Positions 41,808 to 51,306 of a stretch of DNA of 64,000 nucleotides are shown piece by piece (positions within the stretch are counted from its first letter, which is position 1; each line of letters starts with the position of its first letter). Where the stretch lies: NCBI GenBank assembly GCA_002347095.1, contig DDWZ01000021.1, positions 1 to 64,000 of the forward strand. Direction: 5' to 3'. The translations under genes were made by a program, and so were the position numbers. Below the pieces are notes generated by a model that saw nothing but the letters and a program-made list of their open reading frames with translations, did no database searches and had not been told where the DNA came from. Origin of the DNA: Desulfobulbaceae bacterium UBA2273. GTDB lineage: Bacteria; Desulfobacterota; Desulfobulbia; Desulfobulbales; Desulfurivibrionaceae.

Positions 41808-43249
41808 ACTGGCTCCGCACCGCCATGACCTGGGTGGGTATCAAAACGTCGCCGAAAGCGGCGGCCATCGCCCCAGGCAACCCATCTTTTGATGTGCTCT
41901 ACGATTGGGTGTACGGCGCCACCGCAACGGACAAAGACCTCCGCCACTCCCTTGGCAAGCAACGTAAAGAGGCCCGTCTGCTGGCCCGCGAAAATCCGCT
42001 GGTCCGCCAATATCTCAGCCTGCTGGAGACCAACGTCATCGGGCCGAAAGGGATCAAGTTGCAGGCCCAGGTTCGGGATAGCAGCGGATCACTGGACAAA
42101 CCTACCAATGACCTGATCGAGGGCAACTGGAACGAGTTCTGGAAATCCCCCTGGGTAGATGGCCGTCTGTCAGGTGTTGAAGGTGAGCACCTGATCCTCG
42201 GCACCGTCGCTGTTGATGGCGAGGCCTTTGTCCGCATGGTGCCAGGCTTCCAGAACAAGTGGGGGTTCGCCCTGCAGATGATCGATGCCGAACTGATTGA
42301 CCACGGCTACAACCGCCCAGCCGGAAAGGGCGCCAACGAAATCCGCTGCGGGATTGAAGTGGACCAGTGGGGCAGGCCGGTTTTTTACCATGTCACCATC
42401 TGCCTTAACGATACCCCAACCGGATCACGCCTTCCGATCCCGGCCGCGCAGATGATCCACCTGTTCCGTCCTGACCGCATTGGTCAGACCCGTGGGATCA
42501 CCTGGCTGTACAGCAACCTTTCGCAGCTCCGGATGCTGGATGCCTATAAAGAGGCCGAGGTGATCGCCGCCCGTCTCGGTGCCAGCCAGATGATGGTGTT
42601 CAAGTACGACAACCCTGAGCTGATCGACGAAAAAGCCCCCGCCAACTACCGGATGGAGGTGCAGCCAGGCAAGGGTATCACCTTGCCGCCAGGCCTCTCC
42701 ATGCAGCAGTTCGACCCGAAGTATCCAAGCGCCAACGGCCCCGGATTCGATAAAAGCCAGCAGCGCTACATCTCCACCGGACTTCCAGGAGCAACCTACA
42801 ACACCCTGGCAAACGATTACGAGGCGGTCAATTTCAGCAGCCTCCGTGCCAATGCCCTGGTTGAACGCGATATGTGGCGCATCCTGCAGCAATGGTTTGT
42901 CCAGGCGTTTAAGCAGCCTGTTTTTGAGCAGCACTTGCGGGCCTCGCTTCTGACCGGGGCGCTGAAAGTCGGCAGCCGCGATCCGGAAAAGTACAAGAAC
43001 GTGCGCTGGTTCCCACGGGGCTGGGCTTGGGTCAACCCGCTGCAAGAAATCAACGCCTCGGTAATGGCCATCAAAAATGGCATGGCCTCCCGCACCAGCT
43101 CCCTGGCCGAGCAGGGGGGGGACTTTGAAACCGTCATTGAAGAGTTGGCCGACGAAACAAAAACAGCGGACGCCAAGCGCGTCCAGATCATGGAAACAAA
43201 ACCAGCGCCACCCGCGCCGGAGGAGACCGATGCCAGCAAAAAGCCCTGA
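41804..43249 (+). CDS. Portal protein, lambda (GpB) family
   Basis: 481 residues. The segments RENPLVRQYLSLLETNVIGP, LLGTVAVDGE-like LILGTVAVDGEAFVRM and PDRIGQTRGITWLY are typical of lambda-type portals. It forms the dodecameric ring through which DNA enters the head. Overlaps the upstream gene (ATGA) and the protease-capsid gene by 20 bases. Confidence 0.94.
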   Translation: MNWLRTAMTWVGIKTSPKAAAIAPGNPSFDVLYDWVYGATATDKDLRHSLGKQRKEARLLARENPLVRQYLSLLETNVIGPKGIKLQAQVRDSSGSLDKPTNDLIEGNWNEFWKSPWVDGRLSGVEGEHLILGTVAVDGEAFVRMVPGFQNKWGFALQMIDAELIDHGYNRPAGKGANEIRCGIEVDQWGRPVFYHVTICLNDTPTGSRLPIPAAQMIHLFRPDRIGQTRGITWLYSNLSQLRMLDAYKEAEVIAARLGASQMMVFKYDNPELIDEKAPANYRMEVQPGKGITLPPGLSMQQFDPKYPSANGPGFDKSQQRYISTGLPGATYNTLANDYEAVNFSSLRANALVERDMWRILQQWFVQAFKQPVFEQHLRASLLTGALKVGSRDPEKYKNVRWFPRGWAWVNPLQEINASVMAIKNGMASRTSSLAEQGGDFETVIEELADETKTADAKRVQIMETKPAPPAPEETDASKKP

Positions 43250-45227
43250 AAAGAAGTGGTACAGCATCAGCGCCAAGGCTGACGACACCGCAGAAATCTA
43301 CATCTACGAGCAGATCGGTGAGGATTGGTTTGGGGAAGGTGTCCAGGCAAAAAACTTTGTCAAGGAACTGGCCGGGCTCAAGGCCAGCAAGATCAACCTG
43401 CGGATCAACAGCCCAGGCGGTTCTGTTTTTGACGGCCAGACCATCTACAACGCCATCAAGCGCCACCCTGCCACCGTGGATACCTATATCGACGGCGTGG
43501 CAGCGTCCATTGCCTCGGTGATCGCCCTGGCTGGCGACAGGGTTATCATGGCCCCCAATGCCCTCTTTATGATCCACAATCCATGGGGCTTTGCCCAGGG
43601 CAGTGCGGATGACATGCGCAAATATGCCGAGCTGCTGGACAAGGTGCGCGACACCATCGTCACCGTGTACCGGGAAAAATGCAGCCTTGCAGATGAAGAG
43701 ATCATCGCCGCCATGGATGCGGAAACCTGGATGAGCGCGGAAGAAACACAAGCCGCTGGGTTCTGCGATGAGATCAGCAGCGCCTCTGCCGGAGTTTCCA
43801 ACATGTTCAACTTTGCCGGGCTCGGCTTCCGTAACATGCCGCCCGAGGCCTGCCTGATTCATACCATTGAGCCGGTTGACCTTTCAGCAACAACGCCTTC
43901 GGCCTCCGCCGAAGTTATTATCCCGCCCCAAGGGGCAAAAAAACCAGAAATGGAGGTAGTCGTCATGCCCGAAGCAACGACCGCCCCGAAAAACGGGGCA
44001 AACGATGCAGCAGAGATCGCCGCGATGTGTGCGGCCAACAACTGTGCGGATAAGGCCGCTGAGTTCATCAGCGCCGGTCTTTCCGCCGATACCGTAGGCC
44101 GCAAGATTCTTGATCTGCATGCCGCCGGTAAACTGTCCACCCCTGCCGCCGAGGCAGCCGCCATGGTTGACATGGGCAAGGACGCCAAAAGCTACAGCTA
44201 TCAGCGGGCCATCTCCGCCGCCATCGACATGCGCGAAGGTAAGCAGGTTAGCGGTTTCGAGGTGGATATCCACCAGGAGATCAGCAAGCACCTGCCCCAG
44301 AACTATGCGGCCAAGGGCGGCATCCTGGTGCCGATGCGGGTAATGAACACCGCCCTGACCACCGGCGGCACCAACACCGGCAAAGAGACCGTGTTCCAGG
44401 AGTATGGCGAATTCATCGACATGCTGCGCAACATCTCGGTTCTGGCTCGCATGGGCGCGAGAACCCTTACCGACCTGCGCGGTCCGATCACCTTCCCGAA
44501 ACAGACCGGCGGCAGCTCTGCCTACTGGGTTGGGGAAAATCCCGGTGCCGGAGTTACTCAGGGAAATCCCACCTTCGGCACCATGGTGATGAGCCCCAAA
44601 ACCTTGCAGGCCACCGGAGCGGTATCCCGGCAGTTGCTGGTGCAATCCACTCCTGATGTTGAAGGTTTGGTCCGCGCCGATCTGGCCGCGGTTCATGCTC
44701 TTGCCTGGGATAAAGCCGGTATCCATGGCACCGGCGCGGCCAGCGACCCCACCGGCGTCTATGCCGCCTCCGGCGTCAACGCCGTGGCCATGGGCGGGGT
44801 TCCTGCCTTTGGCAAGTTCGTGGATATGGAGACGGAAGTCAACAAGGATAACGCCTTGGTAGGAGCCATGGGCTTTGTCACCACACCAGGCATGGCCGGG
44901 AAAATGCGCCAGACCCTGGAAAGCGCCTCCGCCGGAGCGCGTTGGATCTGGGACGGCCCGGCCCTTGAGGGAAACATGGCCGGGTATAAGGCCATCTCCA
45001 GCAACCAGATCGCCAGCAACCTTGGCGTTGGCACCAACGAGCATGGGATTGTCCTGGGCAACTGGGCAGACCTGTTGATCGGAATGTGGGCCGGCTTAGA
45101 GCTGATCGTTGATCCGTACACCCTGGCCGATCAGGGGCTGGTCAAGATCACCTCTTTCCAGATGTGTGACATCGGCCTCCGCCGGGCGGAATCGTTCTGC
45201 AAGGCTACCGGAGCGACGCTGGCGTAA
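43230..45227 (+). CDS. ClpP-type prohead protease fused to HK97-fold major capsid protein
   Basis: 665 residues from ATG 43230 after GGAGGAGACCG. Residues 1-200 are an S14 protease: INSPGGSVFDG, catalytic Ser in DGVAASIAS near 93, His in MIHNPWG near 115. A Pro/Ala linker of about 60 residues leads to a capsid domain (about 300-665) with ATGAVSRQLLVQSTPDVEGLV and AWDKAGIHGTG motifs of HK97-type coat proteins. Self-cleavage probably frees the coat after assembly. The sequence is intact with no stop between the parts. Confidence 0.92.
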   Translation: MPAKSPEKKWYSISAKADDTAEIYIYEQIGEDWFGEGVQAKNFVKELAGLKASKINLRINSPGGSVFDGQTIYNAIKRHPATVDTYIDGVAASIASVIALAGDRVIMAPNALFMIHNPWGFAQGSADDMRKYAELLDKVRDTIVTVYREKCSLADEEIIAAMDAETWMSAEETQAAGFCDEISSASAGVSNMFNFAGLGFRNMPPEACLIHTIEPVDLSATTPSASAEVIIPPQGAKKPEMEVVVMPEATTAPKNGANDAAEIAAMCAANNCADKAAEFISAGLSADTVGRKILDLHAAGKLSTPAAEAAAMVDMGKDAKSYSYQRAISAAIDMREGKQVSGFEVDIHQEISKHLPQNYAAKGGILVPMRVMNTALTTGGTNTGKETVFQEYGEFIDMLRNISVLARMGARTLTDLRGPITFPKQTGGSSAYWVGENPGAGVTQGNPTFGTMVMSPKTLQATGAVSRQLLVQSTPDVEGLVRADLAAVHALAWDKAGIHGTGAASDPTGVYAASGVNAVAMGGVPAFGKFVDMETEVNKDNALVGAMGFVTTPGMAGKMRQTLESASAGARWIWDGPALEGNMAGYKAISSNQIASNLGVGTNEHGIVLGNWADLLIGMWAGLELIVDPYTLADQGLVKITSFQMCDIGLRRAESFCKATGATLA

Positions 45228-45282
45228 TTTTGTAGTGGGGGCGGCGGTTGACGCCGCCCCCATTCATTAAGGAGAAACTCCC

Positions 45283-45567
45283 ATGAAAGTATTGATCACC
45301 AGAGGTTTTTGCCTGGGACATGGCATCGATGTGTTCCCCGGAGATACCGTTGAAGTTGAAGACGCCAAGGCGCAGCTGCTGATCCGGCAAGGCCGGGCGG
45401 AAGAGGCACCGGAAGGCGAAGAGGAAAACGCCAAGGCAAAGACCAAGGCCGAGAAAAAGGCCGAGAAAAAGGCCGAGAAAAAGGCCGAGAAAGAGGCTGC
45501 CGAGGCAGAGGAAGAGTCGCGGAAAAAAGCCGCCGAAGAGGCTGCCAATAAGGAGAAAGGCGAGTAA
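45283..45567 (+). CDS. Small head protein with Lys/Glu/Ala-rich tail
   Basis: 94 residues. A 40-residue domain (VLITRGFCLGHGIDVFPGDT) is followed by a charged helix with four AEKK repeats encoded by near-perfect 12-base DNA repeats (about 45447-45493). Located directly after the capsid gene, so perhaps a head decoration or scaffold remnant. Confidence 0.6.
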   Translation: MKVLITRGFCLGHGIDVFPGDTVEVEDAKAQLLIRQGRAEEAPEGEEENAKAKTKAEKKAEKKAEKKAEKEAAEAEEESRKKAAEEAANKEKGE

Positions 45568-45860
45568 TGCAATTCTCCTCCGCCGACAAAGCCGCCATGC
45601 TTGACGCAGTGGGCGAGGATGCCACTTGCCCGGCTGGCACCTTGCGGGTGGTGTTCAACGCACCCGGCTCGGTGTTCGGCGGGGCCTCCGCCGGGATCGT
45701 GGTTTCCGAACCTACTGCCCTTGCTGCGGTGGCTGACCTCACCGCCTTGGCTGTGGTTGATGGCACGGAGCTGACCATTGATGGCCTTGTTTACCAGGTG
45801 GTTTCCCCGCCGCTGCCGGATGGGGCAGGCTTTGCCACCCTCACCCTGGAAGCGGTGTAG
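45567..45860 (+). CDS. Head-tail joining protein-like
   Basis: 97 residues, all-beta, resembling FII-type/neck proteins (FNAPGSVFGGASAGIVVSEP, TELTIDGLVYQVV). Overlaps the previous gene's stop. Confidence 0.6.
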   Translation: MQFSSADKAAMLDAVGEDATCPAGTLRVVFNAPGSVFGGASAGIVVSEPTALAAVADLTALAVVDGTELTIDGLVYQVVSPPLPDGAGFATLTLEAV

Positions 45861-45870
45861 TTAAAAGCCA

Positions 45871-46227
45871 ATGAACGAAGAGGGGAAAAAAGAGATGGCG
45901 AGTCCTTGTGTCCAGGAACCGGCGATCAAGTTGATGAGCGAGCAGTTGGCCGAACTGGGCAAGACCTTGGCGACCATCGCGGTGCAAAAAAATGAGATCG
46001 AGCACCTGGTCAAGGAGCAGATCGAGCACCGCACCTGGCTGCGGACCCATGAGACCAGAATCCAGGCCATGGAAAAGGTTGATTTTATCGACCACGAGGA
46101 ACGGATCAAGGCCATTGAAAACAAACCGGCCAAGTCGGCCTCCAAGTTGTACTGGCTGGTGGTGGCAGGGGTTTTGTCCTGCCTTTCCGGGCTCATCTCC
46201 GGCGCCATGCTGATCGCGGTTAAGTAG
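45871..46227 (+). CDS. Coiled-coil protein with C-terminal membrane segment
   Basis: 118 residues. A long helix with heptads (about 20-80) ends in a membrane segment (LYWLVVAGVLSCLSGLISGA). Not a typical tail protein; holin-like and spanin-like proteins have other layouts. Unknown. Confidence 0.55.
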   Translation: MNEEGKKEMASPCVQEPAIKLMSEQLAELGKTLATIAVQKNEIEHLVKEQIEHRTWLRTHETRIQAMEKVDFIDHEERIKAIENKPAKSASKLYWLVVAGVLSCLSGLISGAMLIAVK

Positions 46228-46237
46228 GAGTGGGCTG

Positions 46238-46783
46238 ATGCTGAATGTGTCCGTTGATGTCCGTGAAGCTGACAAAATGCTCTCGTTTACTGAACGAGAA
46301 GCGCTGCCAAAGGCCACGGCCAGGGCGATAAACAAGACGGCCAGTTCCGTACAGTCCATGGCCATTAAGCTCATTGCCAAGGACATCGGCATCACCCAGA
46401 AGGATGTGCGCAAGAGCCTGCATATTTCCAAGGCCAGATGGACCAAGCCAGAGGCGTCAATATTCGCCTCCGGCAAACGGATACCGATCATGGCCCTCAA
46501 GGCCAGGCAAACCAAGGCCGGAGTCACCTACCGGAGCAAGCTGGGCGGGCGCGGTGCCATCCCTGGGGCTTTTATCGCCACGATGAAGTCAGGGCACACG
46601 TCGGTATTCAAGCGGCTGACCAAGAAGCGCAACCCGATGATCCGGTTGTATGGTCCCTCGATTCCCAAGGTGTTCATCGATGCGGCGCTCACCAAGGCCA
46701 TGGAACACCACGCAGCCGAGCGGTTCGATAAGGTTTTTGCCCACGAGCTGAACCATGATTTGGTAAGGGGTGGAGCAAGATGA
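46238..46783 (+). CDS. Minor tail protein Z-like
   Basis: 181 residues. The pattern ALPKATARAINKTASSVQSM and KSLHISKARWTKPEASIFAS matches the gpZ/tail-completion family that works at the head-tail junction. Overlaps the next gene (ATGA). Confidence 0.7.
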   Translation: MLNVSVDVREADKMLSFTEREALPKATARAINKTASSVQSMAIKLIAKDIGITQKDVRKSLHISKARWTKPEASIFASGKRIPIMALKARQTKAGVTYRSKLGGRGAIPGAFIATMKSGHTSVFKRLTKKRNPMIRLYGPSIPKVFIDAALTKAMEHHAAERFDKVFAHELNHDLVRGGAR

Positions 46784-47316
46784 GCCACCCGCGCAAAGCC
46801 ATCCGCCAGCATGTGGCCGCGCTGCTCACCGCTGCCACCGTGGCTGGAGCCAAGTTAGCCGGGGCCAATGTGTTCGACTCCAGGGTGCGGCGGCTGCCGA
46901 CCTCATCCCTGCCTGCCCTGCTGATCTACACCAGATCGGACAAGGCGGACGGTATGGTGTCCGATGCGCCCCGGGTCTATCTCCGCAAGCTGGAGCTGGC
47001 CATCGAGGTGGCGGTTGCTGCCGCCAACATGGCGGACACTCTGGACGACCTCACCCGCGAGGTGGAGATCCTGCTGGAAAACGATGAGGCACTGGGCGGC
47101 CTGGGGGAGTGCACCTACTCCGGAACCGAGATTGAGCTGGACGGCGACTCCGACCCGACCCTGGCCATCGCCGTGATGACCTTTACCGTTGAATACGAAG
47201 ACGACATCAAGACCGCGGTGGCCGACGACTTCACCGGCGCGGATGTCGTTTGGAACCTTACCACCCTGCCGGATGAGCAGAACGAAGCGCAAGACACCAT
47301 CACCGTGACACCATAA
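46780..47316 (+). CDS. Minor tail protein U-like (tail terminator)
   Basis: 178 residues. The HVAALLTAATVAGAKL start, LPALLIYTRSD strand and long helix fit the gpU tail-terminator fold. It follows the gpZ-like gene as in lambda. Confidence 0.65.
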   Translation: MSHPRKAIRQHVAALLTAATVAGAKLAGANVFDSRVRRLPTSSLPALLIYTRSDKADGMVSDAPRVYLRKLELAIEVAVAAANMADTLDDLTREVEILLENDEALGGLGECTYSGTEIELDGDSDPTLAIAVMTFTVEYEDDIKTAVADDFTGADVVWNLTTLPDEQNEAQDTITVTP

Positions 47317-47326
47317 GGAGAGCACC

Positions 47327-47509
47327 ATGGCAGAAAAAATCTTAGTAGTCCCGGCTGCTGGCCTGCTTGTCCGCGATCCCGCGAACATGCTGCCCCTGCC
47401 GCCGGAAGGGGCGGAGGTCGAGCAATCAAGCCATTGGCAGCGGCGGCTCAATGCGGGCGATGTAACGCTCGGCAAAGCAGCAAAGCATAAGAAGGGAGAT
47501 GACAAATGA
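47327..47509 (+). CDS. DUF2635-type tail protein
   Basis: 60 residues. The pattern LVVPAAGLLVRDPANMLPLP...EVEQSSHWQRRL is the DUF2635 signature, found directly before Mu-type sheath genes. Confidence 0.8.
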   Translation: MAEKILVVPAAGLLVRDPANMLPLPPEGAEVEQSSHWQRRLNAGDVTLGKAAKHKKGDDK

Positions 47510-48981
47510 CGATCTCATTCAATCAGATACCGATCAACCTGCGGGTTCCCGGCGTGTATGTGGAATTCGACAACTCCAAGGCCGTCAAGGGTTTGGTTGG
47601 CATGCCATATCGGGCTTTGCTGGTGGGCCAGCGCTTGGCCGCAGGCACCGTGGCCGCCCTGGTCCCGACCCGCATTTCCTCCGCCGACCAGGCGCGGGAA
47701 TATTTCGGCCAGGGCTCCATGCTGGCGCAATCCGCTGAGGCGTGGTTTGCCAACAACCGTTTCACCGAGACCTGGGCCATTGCCCTGGATGACAATGCCG
47801 CAGGCGCTTTTGCCGCAGGCACCGTCACCATCACCGGCACGGCCAGCGAAACCGGCACCCTGAATCTGTATGTCGGCGGCAGGCAAGTCCAGGTGGCGGT
47901 TGCCTCCGGCACCCTCCAGGCGGCAACCGCCACCGCTCTGGCTGCCGCGATCAATGCCGTGGCCGATCTGCCCGTCACCGCCGCGGTGGATGGGGTTATC
48001 ACCAACCAGGTGAACATCACCGCCCGGCACAAGGGCGAGGCAGGCAACGACATCGACCTGCGGCTCAACTACTACCTGGGGCAGAAAACCCCTGCCGGGC
48101 TCACCGTGGCCATCGTAGCCATGGCGGCAGGCACCGCCAACCCGGCCCTGGCCGCGCTGATCACCGCCATGGGGGATGAGTGGTTCAACATCATCGCCCT
48201 GCCCTACACCGATGCGGCCAGCCTCACCGCCCTGGAATCCGAACTGGACGACCGCTGGGGTCCGATGCGGCCCATCGAAGGCCATGCCTTTGCCGCCGCG
48301 GTTGGCTCACAGGCCACGCTCTCCACCCTGGGCGACACCCGCAACAGCCCGCATGTGTCCATCATGGCCACCAACTCCAGCCCGACCACCACCTGGGAAT
48401 TTTCCGCAGCGGTGGCGGCGGTGGTTGCCTACTACGCCAACATCGACCCGGCCCGGCCCTTCCAGACCCTGGTGCTCAAGGGGGTTATGGCTCCGAAAAT
48501 GACCGACCGTTTCACCATGGAGGAGCGCAACCTGCTGCTGTACGACGGCATCTCCACCTTTGTGGTGGATGCGGGGGGCACCTGCCGCATCGAGCGGATG
48601 GTCACTACCTACCGGCTCAACGCCTTTGGCACCGCAGACCCCAGCTATCTGGATGTCAACACCATGCTGACCCTGGGCTACCTGCGCTACACCTTCCGCG
48701 CCCGGTTCGCCCAGAAGTTCCCGCGCCACAAGCTGGCGGATGACGGCACCCGGTTCGGCGCAGGCCAGGCCGTGCTGACCCCGAAGATCGCCAAGGCGGA
48801 GTGCTTCGCCATCTTCCGTCAGTGGGAGGATGCCGCCCTGGTGGAGAACTTTGACGACTTCAAGGCAAACATCATCGTCGAGCGCAACACCACCGACGTC
48901 AACCGTTTGGATATCTACCTGCCGCCCGACCTGGTGAACCAGCTCCGGGTAACTGCGGCGCAGGTCGGCTTCCGGCTTTAA
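47506..48981 (+). CDS. Tail sheath protein (Mu gpL-like)
   Basis: 491 residues. The N-terminus (PGVYVEFDNS), the GPMRPIEGHAFAA segment and the conserved C-terminal domain (YLPPDLVNQLRVTAAQVGF) identify a Mu-type sheath. This shows the tail is contractile. Overlaps the DUF2635 gene (ATGA). Confidence 0.94.
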   Translation: MTISFNQIPINLRVPGVYVEFDNSKAVKGLVGMPYRALLVGQRLAAGTVAALVPTRISSADQAREYFGQGSMLAQSAEAWFANNRFTETWAIALDDNAAGAFAAGTVTITGTASETGTLNLYVGGRQVQVAVASGTLQAATATALAAAINAVADLPVTAAVDGVITNQVNITARHKGEAGNDIDLRLNYYLGQKTPAGLTVAIVAMAAGTANPALAALITAMGDEWFNIIALPYTDAASLTALESELDDRWGPMRPIEGHAFAAAVGSQATLSTLGDTRNSPHVSIMATNSSPTTTWEFSAAVAAVVAYYANIDPARPFQTLVLKGVMAPKMTDRFTMEERNLLLYDGISTFVVDAGGTCRIERMVTTYRLNAFGTADPSYLDVNTMLTLGYLRYTFRARFAQKFPRHKLADDGTRFGAGQAVLTPKIAKAECFAIFRQWEDAALVENFDDFKANIIVERNTTDVNRLDIYLPPDLVNQLRVTAAQVGFRL

Positions 48982-48994
48982 GTGAGGTGAGACC

Positions 48995-49354
48995 ATGAGC
49001 AGACGTGCAGGCATAATCTTTTTCAAGGTTGACGGAACCCAATACTCCGCCAAGGGCAACTTCACCTACAACCTGGGCAAGCCCAAGCGGGAGGCCATAG
49101 TCGGTGCCGATGAGGTCCACGGCTTCAAGGAGACCCCGCAGGTGAGCTTTATCGAGGGCGAGGTCACCGACTCCGCCACCCTCAACCTGGGCACCCTGGT
49201 GACGCTGGACGGCGTCACCGTCACCCTGGAGCTGGCCAACGGCAAGGTGATCATGCTGCGCGATGCCTGGTATGCCGGGGAAGGCACCGGCAACAGCGAT
49301 GATGCCAACATCGGCGTGCGGTTTGAGGGGATGAGCGGCGAGGAGGTTTCTTGA
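48995..49354 (+). CDS. Tail tube protein (Mu gpM-like)
   Basis: 119 residues, beta-rich, with KREAIVGADEVHGFKETPQV and DSATLNLGTLVTLDGVTV typical of Mu tube proteins. Placed directly after the sheath. Its stop overlaps the next start. Confidence 0.88.
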   Translation: MSRRAGIIFFKVDGTQYSAKGNFTYNLGKPKREAIVGADEVHGFKETPQVSFIEGEVTDSATLNLGTLVTLDGVTVTLELANGKVIMLRDAWYAGEGTGNSDDANIGVRFEGMSGEEVS

Positions 49355-49623
49355 TGCCGACCTCAATCACGCTGAAAGAGCCCATCCAGGCCCATGGCGA
49401 AACCATCACCACCCTTGAGATCCGCAACCCCAAGGGCAAGGATTTCAAGAAGATTTCCGGGGCAGCCATGGAGGCCCCGTTTAAGATGATCCTCGACTTT
49501 GCCGCCATTCTCGCCGACGTTCCCCCGTCGGCGCTGGATGAGCTGGGGGTGGAAGATGTGGAGGCGGTCTGTGCCGTGGTTGGCCCTTTTTTAGGAAAAT
49601 CCCCAGCAACTGGGGGGATGTAG
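49354..49623 (+). CDS. Tail assembly chaperone GpE-like (zero frame)
   Basis: 89 residues from ATG 49354 after AGGAGG; a TTG three bases earlier is less likely. Sequence (TLEIRNPKGKDFKKISG...) matches the Mu gp41/P2 E family. The last part of the gene carries a -1 slippery site that makes the longer E+E' form. Confidence 0.88.
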   Translation: MPTSITLKEPIQAHGETITTLEIRNPKGKDFKKISGAAMEAPFKMILDFAAILADVPPSALDELGVEDVEAVCAVVGPFLGKSPATGGM

Positions 49624-49730
49624 TCGGGGATATTGCAGCGGCCTTCCATTTCCCGCCCTCTGAAATGTGGGAGATGGATATCGATGAAATAATGTTCTGG
49701 CACGACCAGGCGAGGCGGACCAATGGCTGA
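49587..49730 (+). CDS. E' extension made by -1 frameshifting at T TTT TTA
   Basis: The slippery heptamer T-TTT-TTA is at 49587-49593 in the zero frame of GpE. After a -1 shift the frame reads 45 more residues, ending at TGA 49728-49730, with DIAAAFHFPPSEMWEMDID and an RR end, which is the P2 GpE' motif. The fusion would be about 125 residues. It overlaps the tape-measure start. Such shifts are established for tail chaperones of lambda, P2 and Mu. Confidence 0.88.
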   Translation, partial: FFRKIPSNWGDVVGDIAAAFHFPPSEMWEMDIDEIMFWHDQARRTNG

Positions 49731-51306
49731 ATCTCGGGCACAATTTATCATCACCGCAGTGGACAAGGCAACGGCAACCCTGCGCAATGTCAACCGTCGG
49801 GTGTCCGAGATGACCCAGCCTGCCCGCGATGTGCAGCGGGCGATGTCCGGGATGGCTCGGGAGGGCGGTCTGTATAAGGTTGGCAAGGCGGCGATGACCG
49901 CCAAGGGCGCCATCGCCGATGTCGGGTCGGAGGCCGGGGCCTTGGTTGGCAAGCTCGCGGCCATCGGCGGCATTGCCGGGTTTGCCATTAAGAAGGGGCT
50001 TATCGACCCAGCCGCTCAATTTGAAAAATATAACATGATGCTGGAAACCCTGGAGGGAAGCAACGCCAAAGCCCAAAAATCCATGGATTGGGTTTCTGAT
50101 TTTGCGGCTAGGACACCCTTTGAGCTGGATGAGGTTATGGGGGCGTTCGTGAAGCTCCGTACCTTTGGTATTGACCCGACAAACGGGACCATGCAGGCAA
50201 TGGTTGACCAAGTCTCAAAAATGGGCGGCGGGGCGTTTGAACTCAACGGCGTCATCCTGGCTGTTGGGCAAGCATGGACAAAACAAAAATTACAAGGGGA
50301 AGAGGCCCTGCAATTAATTGAGCGCGGGGTGCCTGTTTGGGACCTCCTTTCAAAACGCATGGGAATGAGCGCCGCAAAAATCCAGGAGTTATCCAGCAAG
50401 GGGAAACTCGGTCGTGATGCCATATCGATGCTTGTTGAGGAAATAGGCAAGAGCAGCGCTGGCGCATCTGACAAGCTCTCAAAGTCATGGACTGGGATGA
50501 TCTCGAATATCATGGACCAATGGGGGCGCTTTACAAAAATGATCATGGCCAACGGCCTGTTTGACTGGATGAAAGGAAAGCTGCAGGGCGTGCTCGACCG
50601 CATCAACGAGATGGCGGCAAACGGAAAACTTGCGGAATGGGCAAAAAAAATTGGCGACAACCTCAAGACCACCCTTGAGAATATATGGGCATTCTCTGAG
50701 GCAGCTTGGGAGGTTGCAAAGAGTGTGGGTGCTGCCATGGTCTGGCTCCGTGATCTTTTCGGCAGCTGGAAGCCGGTGATCTTGGGTATCGCGGCCATAA
50801 TCTCCGGGCCGCTCCTTTTGGCCATGGCCGTGGCAACCAAAGCCGTAATCGCGCTGGGTGCCGCAATCTTGGCCACCCCGGTGGGCTGGATCATGGCAGG
50901 GATTGCCGCCATCGCCGCAGCCGCCTATCTGATCTACCGCGCCTGGAAGCCGATCAGCAAATGGTGGCACGGGATGATCGACTCCATCGGCAATGCCCTG
51001 GGCCGGATGGTGCAGCGGGTTGCCAAGGCAGTTGCCTGGCTCAAGGGTCTGGTCTCCTGGATTCCGGGCATGGGTGATGATGGCACAGCCTCCGCCGGAG
51101 CTGCACGCGGGCCTGTATCCACCATGGGAGGCAAGGCCAAGACCGTGCGCTACCCCATGGCCGGAGAACGCCAGGCCCAGGTTGGCGGCACCATCAAGTT
51201 GCAGATCGATTCGGAAGGCCGCCCCCGCGTCAAGGAGATTCGCAACAACAACCGCGATGTGAATTTTGATGTGGACGCAGGCATGATGATGGTGGGGGCC
51301 CATTGA
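49723..51306 (+). CDS. Tape measure protein
   Basis: 527 residues. It has the N-terminal helix set of tail tape measures (AQFEKYNMMLETLEGSNAKA and DFAARTPFELDEVMGAFVKL) and a hydrophobic segment near 350-405. It sets tail length; by the usual relation of length to residues this means a short tail. The GC and codon use drop in the middle, a sign of recombination. Overlaps the next start (TGATG). Confidence 0.9.
   Translation: MAESRAQFIITAVDKATATLRNVNRRVSEMTQPARDVQRAMSGMAREGGLYKVGKAAMTAKGAIADVGSEAGALVGKLAAIGGIAGFAIKKGLIDPAAQFEKYNMMLETLEGSNAKAQKSMDWVSDFAARTPFELDEVMGAFVKLRTFGIDPTNGTMQAMVDQVSKMGGGAFELNGVILAVGQAWTKQKLQGEEALQLIERGVPVWDLLSKRMGMSAAKIQELSSKGKLGRDAISMLVEEIGKSSAGASDKLSKSWTGMISNIMDQWGRFTKMIMANGLFDWMKGKLQGVLDRINEMAANGKLAEWAKKIGDNLKTTLENIWAFSEAAWEVAKSVGAAMVWLRDLFGSWKPVILGIAAIISGPLLLAMAVATKAVIALGAAILATPVGWIMAGIAAIAAAAYLIYRAWKPISKWWHGMIDSIGNALGRMVQRVAKAVAWLKGLVSWIPGMGDDGTASAGAARGPVSTMGGKAKTVRYPMAGERQAQVGGTIKLQIDSEGRPRVKEIRNNNRDVNFDVDAGMMMVGAH

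Noticed and set aside
43884..45044. Long antisense frame (386 codons) opposite the capsid gene
   Set aside because: It mirrors a strongly coding, high-GC gene; the product has no motif and no ribosome binding site. The same holds for long frames opposite waaA, nadK, proC, lpxC and the phage helicase.
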